A stretch of 64,000 nt of DNA from NCBI GenBank assembly GCA_028386065.3, contig JAKUCV010003092.1, forward strand, positions 111,721-175,720. Reading direction: 5' to 3'. This document shows, piece after piece, positions 60,401 to 64,000 of the stretch. The stretch's first letter is position 1. Each line of letters opens with the position of its first letter. Both the position numbers and the translations under genes were made by a program. Under the pieces are notes generated by a model. That model did no database searches. It was not told the origin of the DNA and saw nothing but the letters and a program-made list of their open reading frames with translations. The DNA comes from Turnera subulata (taxonomy: Eukaryota > Streptophyta > Magnoliopsida > Malpighiales > Passifloraceae).

Positions 60401-63400
60401 ATATCCATATGCAGAGAAAAACAACAATTTCAACTAAGAAACCTGATGCATATGCACATCTAGTCGCTGCCTATAGCTAGCTGCATAAAATCCAGATATA
60501 GTAAAAGAAAAAAAAACTAACCACAAAGAAGACATTATTCAGTGACTATGCATGAAAACGTCAAAAATCTCAAAACATGCAATCTGTTTTCACTAAAACT
60601 ACCCTTTAGTTTTAACCATACAAAGACTCTTATCATTTTCTCAAAAAAAAAAAAAAAGAGATTCTATTTCATGGGACAAATATATACCACTAGTCACTCA
60701 GGTCTGTATTATAGACACATGGCAAACCACACGTTAAATATCTGTCTAAGCAAAACAAATTGAAATATGGTTAATAGTGGGAATGACCACACTTCTAAGC
60801 AGGTGCAATTGACATCTTACTAATTGACAAAACAATGATATTCTCTGTGTCTGATTAACAGACTTAAGCATATAAGTTGCGTGACTAATAAATCAAAATC
60901 CACTAACAACAACGAGAGATGAATGTCAATTAATTTTTAATACAACAATGCAATGCAAAAAACCACTACCCAGCAGTGGGTTGCATCAACTAGGCAAGGT
61001 ATTGCACCCAACATTGTCATCTTTAACATTAAAAAACCATTAACAGACAGATTCATTTGGGAGGACCAAAAAAGGGACCATGGCACACATGAGATACACA
61101 ATAAATCATAAAAGCAGCACTGCTAATTATGCGCAATCTAGGTGGATGCAAAACATCTGTCCTAAGCAGCAATTAACTGAAAAGATATATGCACAGTCCC
61201 ACTAAACTACTGCTCCTGAGAGCTAATTAACCACTTCAACGGATTCTCAAGTTTAAGCATATCAAAATACAAACATTTTAACTTAATCCAAATAAAAAAG
61301 TTCTTTTTCCTAAACAAACTAACCACAAGACAAGCAACTAGCAGTGTTGTACGAAAAGCAGCTTTTCTTTCAAAATGATTCTATAAATAGCTTGCAACCA
61401 TATAGACTATGACTTGTGCCCTTGACCACATAGAAACACTACTAAAATAAGAATTCCTGCGACAAAGACCATCTGTATTCTGAGCAAAGCATAAAAGCCA
61501 ACAGTCGCCACCACCATTGAACTATATAAAGCTTCAAAAGCAGAAGATCAACAGTGATGAATTAAATTAAAAAGGGAGGGAAGGATAGAAAAGATAGCAA
61601 GCAATAACACTCCTTGTACTTGGGTCTGATAAAATATTATGCCTAGATTCACTAAGGAATCTGATTGATTTTCTTGATATGGATGATTAAGCATAAAATG
61701 GCTCCGCTTTAAGTTCCAAGTTTATTTTATGCACTTGTAACTCCCGCAACTCTACCCAATGAATACTTTATACGCAAAACTGCAAAGAAAACGCAGCTCT
61801 CATACTTTTATCCCATCAATGCCAGGATTAGTTCAACCTCTAAACCTTTCCCAAAGAACAATATTCAATGACCACCCATGACATGCACTACAACTCATGC
61901 TCTCTACTCAAACTTTAATCTACAATCAAAGTACAGATAAAGTCGACAACTAGTTGTTCAAAAGGAAACTAACATTAATTTTGCACCCACATTACTAAAA
62001 AGCAACATCCAAGCGATTTCCAGACACGTGTATCAGCTTATTACACCTGAGTCAGCATTGTCGCAACCTTGCCCAAGGAAGACTATATGAAGAATGAATG
62101 AAACAGCTTTCATGCGCCACTTTCTAAACCACAAATTCAGATGTTTGTTTAATTAAGAAAGAACTAGAAATAGAAACAGTAATCTCCTCAGTAAGTCATC
62201 ATGAAGAAAAGAGAAATGCGTGCCTTGGCAAAACCCCCTATTTTAAGGAATTTTCAACTATTTTTATGTGCTTTCATTTTTATCACCATTACTATCTGAA
62301 AGCACAAAATGACCACGATCACCACGTGTAACTAGGACACATAGAAGATCGAGCTCTAGATATCATCAGCAACTTACATGATAAAATTGAAAGTATAACA
62401 GCATAAAATTAAGCATCAGAATTCTTCTTTTTTTTTTTCAAAAGTATGCCAATGATCAGCTTTCATACAAAACTTGGGTTCAATAGTATATGCTGAGCAA
62501 ATGACTCGTTAACCTCTCAATTACAGTGTGACTTGAAAATAGCTAGAAAAACGAGGAACAGCAGATACCTGCACATTAATTACTGTGAAAAGCTTTACTG
62601 CAAATGGTAAGTTAATTACCAACGGGGCTACTAACTTCATGTTACTATAATCCTACTACATGTAATAACTTCACTGCTCTAAACAAACATATGTACCTTT
62701 GGAGTATCAAAAGCAAGATAAAGAGAAAAAGGCACCTAATCATCCAACCCTAAATGGATGAGAATTTCTACAACTATATCCCCAAATAGCTTTGCCCATT
62801 CCATAGCCAATTCCAAAATGAGAGTAAACCCATTACAGAGAAAAAATGTTGCTACAAGTCTACCTCAGAGAAAAAGCATTTTTCTCATTCTAGGGTTTAG
62901 TAGTTATTCCTGTGGTTTAGCATTAGTTTCTACACCTGAAAGACAGAAACCTTGGTCTCTGCAGCAAACAACAGGAATGAGAATAAATGTTCCTCAACAG
63001 TCCAGGTCCTCGACCAGCCAGAACCAAAATGGGAAAATTGGCCATGAAAGCAACCACTATTCCACACGTGAGGTTGCACCTGCTAAAGAGGAAATAGGTT
63101 TTATTCTAACGTGCACCTCCTCCTCCTCCTCCTCCTCTCTTTCCCTTTTTGAGATTTGGGTTGTAGTTTCTATCTTTTGTTTTGATTAATATAAAAGACA
63201 TCACAGGCATGATCACACGCCTCTAACACACGGCAGGATCAAAATAATGAGTAATAAAATCCAAAGCACAGAAATCCAGAAACTAATTAAAAAAATTAAA
63301 ATCAGAGAGGGAAAGAGTGAGAGAGAGAGAGAGAGAGAGAGAGTAAGACCAGAGAGGTGGGTTCTGCAAGTACCGTTGCAGAGACTATTAAACTGAGCTT

Positions 63401-63857
63401 CAATATCGTTCAAAAACGTGGTGGCTTCGTCGAAAGGCTTCGAGAGATCCGCTTTGTACTTCATCAAAATGTCGCAATAAGTTTCCTGCAAATTAGTAGA
63501 AACAACGGATCCTATATATCAATAGAGGAAAAAGAACCCCCGCGAGAGAAAGAAAGATTCATCATGAAAAAAACAAAGAGAGATTTGAGAAAATGGAAGA
63601 GAAAGCGATAAGCGAAAAGGGGAAATTAAGTCTCTCTACAGGAGAGGAGAGGACCGAGGGAAAGTAATTTGTTTTCTCTTAGGGTTTGGTTTCGTGGAAG
63701 GAAATAGAAGAACTTGATCATGAAAGGGAGAGACCATAAACTCGTCAAGTTCGGGATCTACACCCAAGGAAGAGACGACAACGTTGGACTTCTTGGAAAA
63801 GTCAGTTTGCTGCCGGATTTCGTCCAAGAGATAGGCAATCTCCGGCGGCGCTCCAAC
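57497..63857 (-). CDS. Class I KNOX homeodomain protein, KNAT2/KNAT6-like, first exon outside window
   Basis: Four 3' exons: 63857-63735, 63485-63374, 58047-57809, 57655-57497 (stop TGA 57499-57497), 210 residues. The first starts [17 protein letters not shown], the end of KNOX1, so exon 1 lies beyond 64000. Next is KNOX2 ([32 protein letters not shown]), an acidic linker ([15 protein letters not shown]), the ELK domain ([20 protein letters not shown]) and a TALE homeodomain with the PYP loop (WPYPTEADK) and recognition helix [13 protein letters not shown]. The short C-terminus after the homeodomain suits KNAT2/KNAT6 rather than STM or BP (memory-based). Such proteins regulate transcription in meristems and boundaries. 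The 5.3 kb intron between KNOX2 and ELK exons is a feature of class I genes, where it often carries regulatory sequence. Confidence 0.9.
58460..59092. mobile_element. hAT-type MITE in the KNOX large intron
   Basis: 633 bp with inverted ends TAGGGATGACAATGGGT (58460) and its complement ACCCATTGACATCCCTA (ends 59092). The subterminal sequence is rich in GGGG and CCCCGCGGGG. The flanks show an almost identical 8-mer, ATGTACAC (58452-58459) and TTGTACAC (59095-59102), the second two bases from the end. 8-bp duplication and TAGGG ends fit hAT elements. No transposase. Confidence 0.8.
59093..63373. other. Remainder of the KNOX intron
   Basis: About 4.3 kb of AT-rich intron. A single N followed by 12 Cs (60046-60058) marks a sequencing or assembly weakness after a CAC repeat (59918-59932). 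A GA microsatellite lies 30 bp from the KNOX2 exon. I saw no ORF or RNA gene that I can support. Confidence 0.5.
63319..63343. repeat. GA microsatellite next to KNOX2 exon
   Basis: About 12 GA repeats; CT on the transcribed strand, just inside the donor side of the large intron (exon ends 63374). Confidence 0.95.
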
Positions 63858-64000
63858 CTGCAATAAAGAAGGCCATTAACAAAGATATTAAATTACTCTG
63901 ACCAATAACATTAAGGTTTAGAATTCCAAGACTTCAAAAGTAGTAGTAGCGAGTTACAATGTAGGAGTACTGTTCTTGCACTAACCCCCTACATTGAAAA

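Overview
The window is nuclear DNA of a flowering plant. It has GT-AG introns, plant-only families (class I KNOX, cysteine-rich receptor kinase, plant MORC, MOS1-type BAT2 protein) and nested plant-type transposons. The protein sequences look eudicot; I cannot name the species.

Layout. 1-4998 (+): all but the 5' end of a MODIFIER OF SNC1 (MOS1)-like gene. 6513-9480 (+): a five-exon gene for an uncharacterised, probably plastid-targeted membrane protein. 12656-15598 (+): an intronless receptor-like protein with 32 leucine-rich repeats, one membrane helix and no kinase. 18754-28893 (-): a complete 20-exon MORC6/DMS11-like ATPase gene with a Mutator-like element in intron 4. 29498-46271: about 17 kb of nested repeats with no credible host gene. 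47768-52521 (-): a complete 14-exon PP2A B55 regulatory subunit gene. 53254-56338 (-): a complete six-exon CRK42-like receptor kinase gene. 57497-63857 (-): the 3' four exons of a class I KNOX homeobox gene with a 5.3 kb intron; its first exon lies beyond the right edge. Exon joins were worked out by hand from splice sites and reading phase. In every complete gene the joined exons sum to a multiple of three.

The repeat block. A family I call L (2.2-4.2 kb, TG...CA ends, 5-bp target duplications, no coding capacity) occurs five times: L-A, L-B and L-D are complete, L-C and L-E are truncated and head to head. They look like solo LTRs of a long-LTR retrotransposon. Three TIR elements are present: MULE-1 in the MORC6 intron (9-bp duplication), MULE-2 inside an older MITE (no visible duplication), and MULE-3 (10-bp duplication) carrying L-D inside it. 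The nesting gives a relative order: the L-C/L-E junction came first, then MULE-3, then L-D.

Most unusual signal. The L copies carry short tandem arrays whose unit is itself an inverted repeat. The stem bases change in compensating pairs between units and copies while pairing is kept. Four of the five copies also carry two adjacent conserved hairpins, one closed by a C(UUCG)G loop; L-C keeps only one of them. Together these suggest selection on RNA (or extruded DNA) structure inside a non-coding LTR.

The host genes do not form a pathway. Two have known links to silencing or immunity: MOS1 modulates expression of an NLR gene, and MORC6 works in transposon silencing and itself hosts a transposon.
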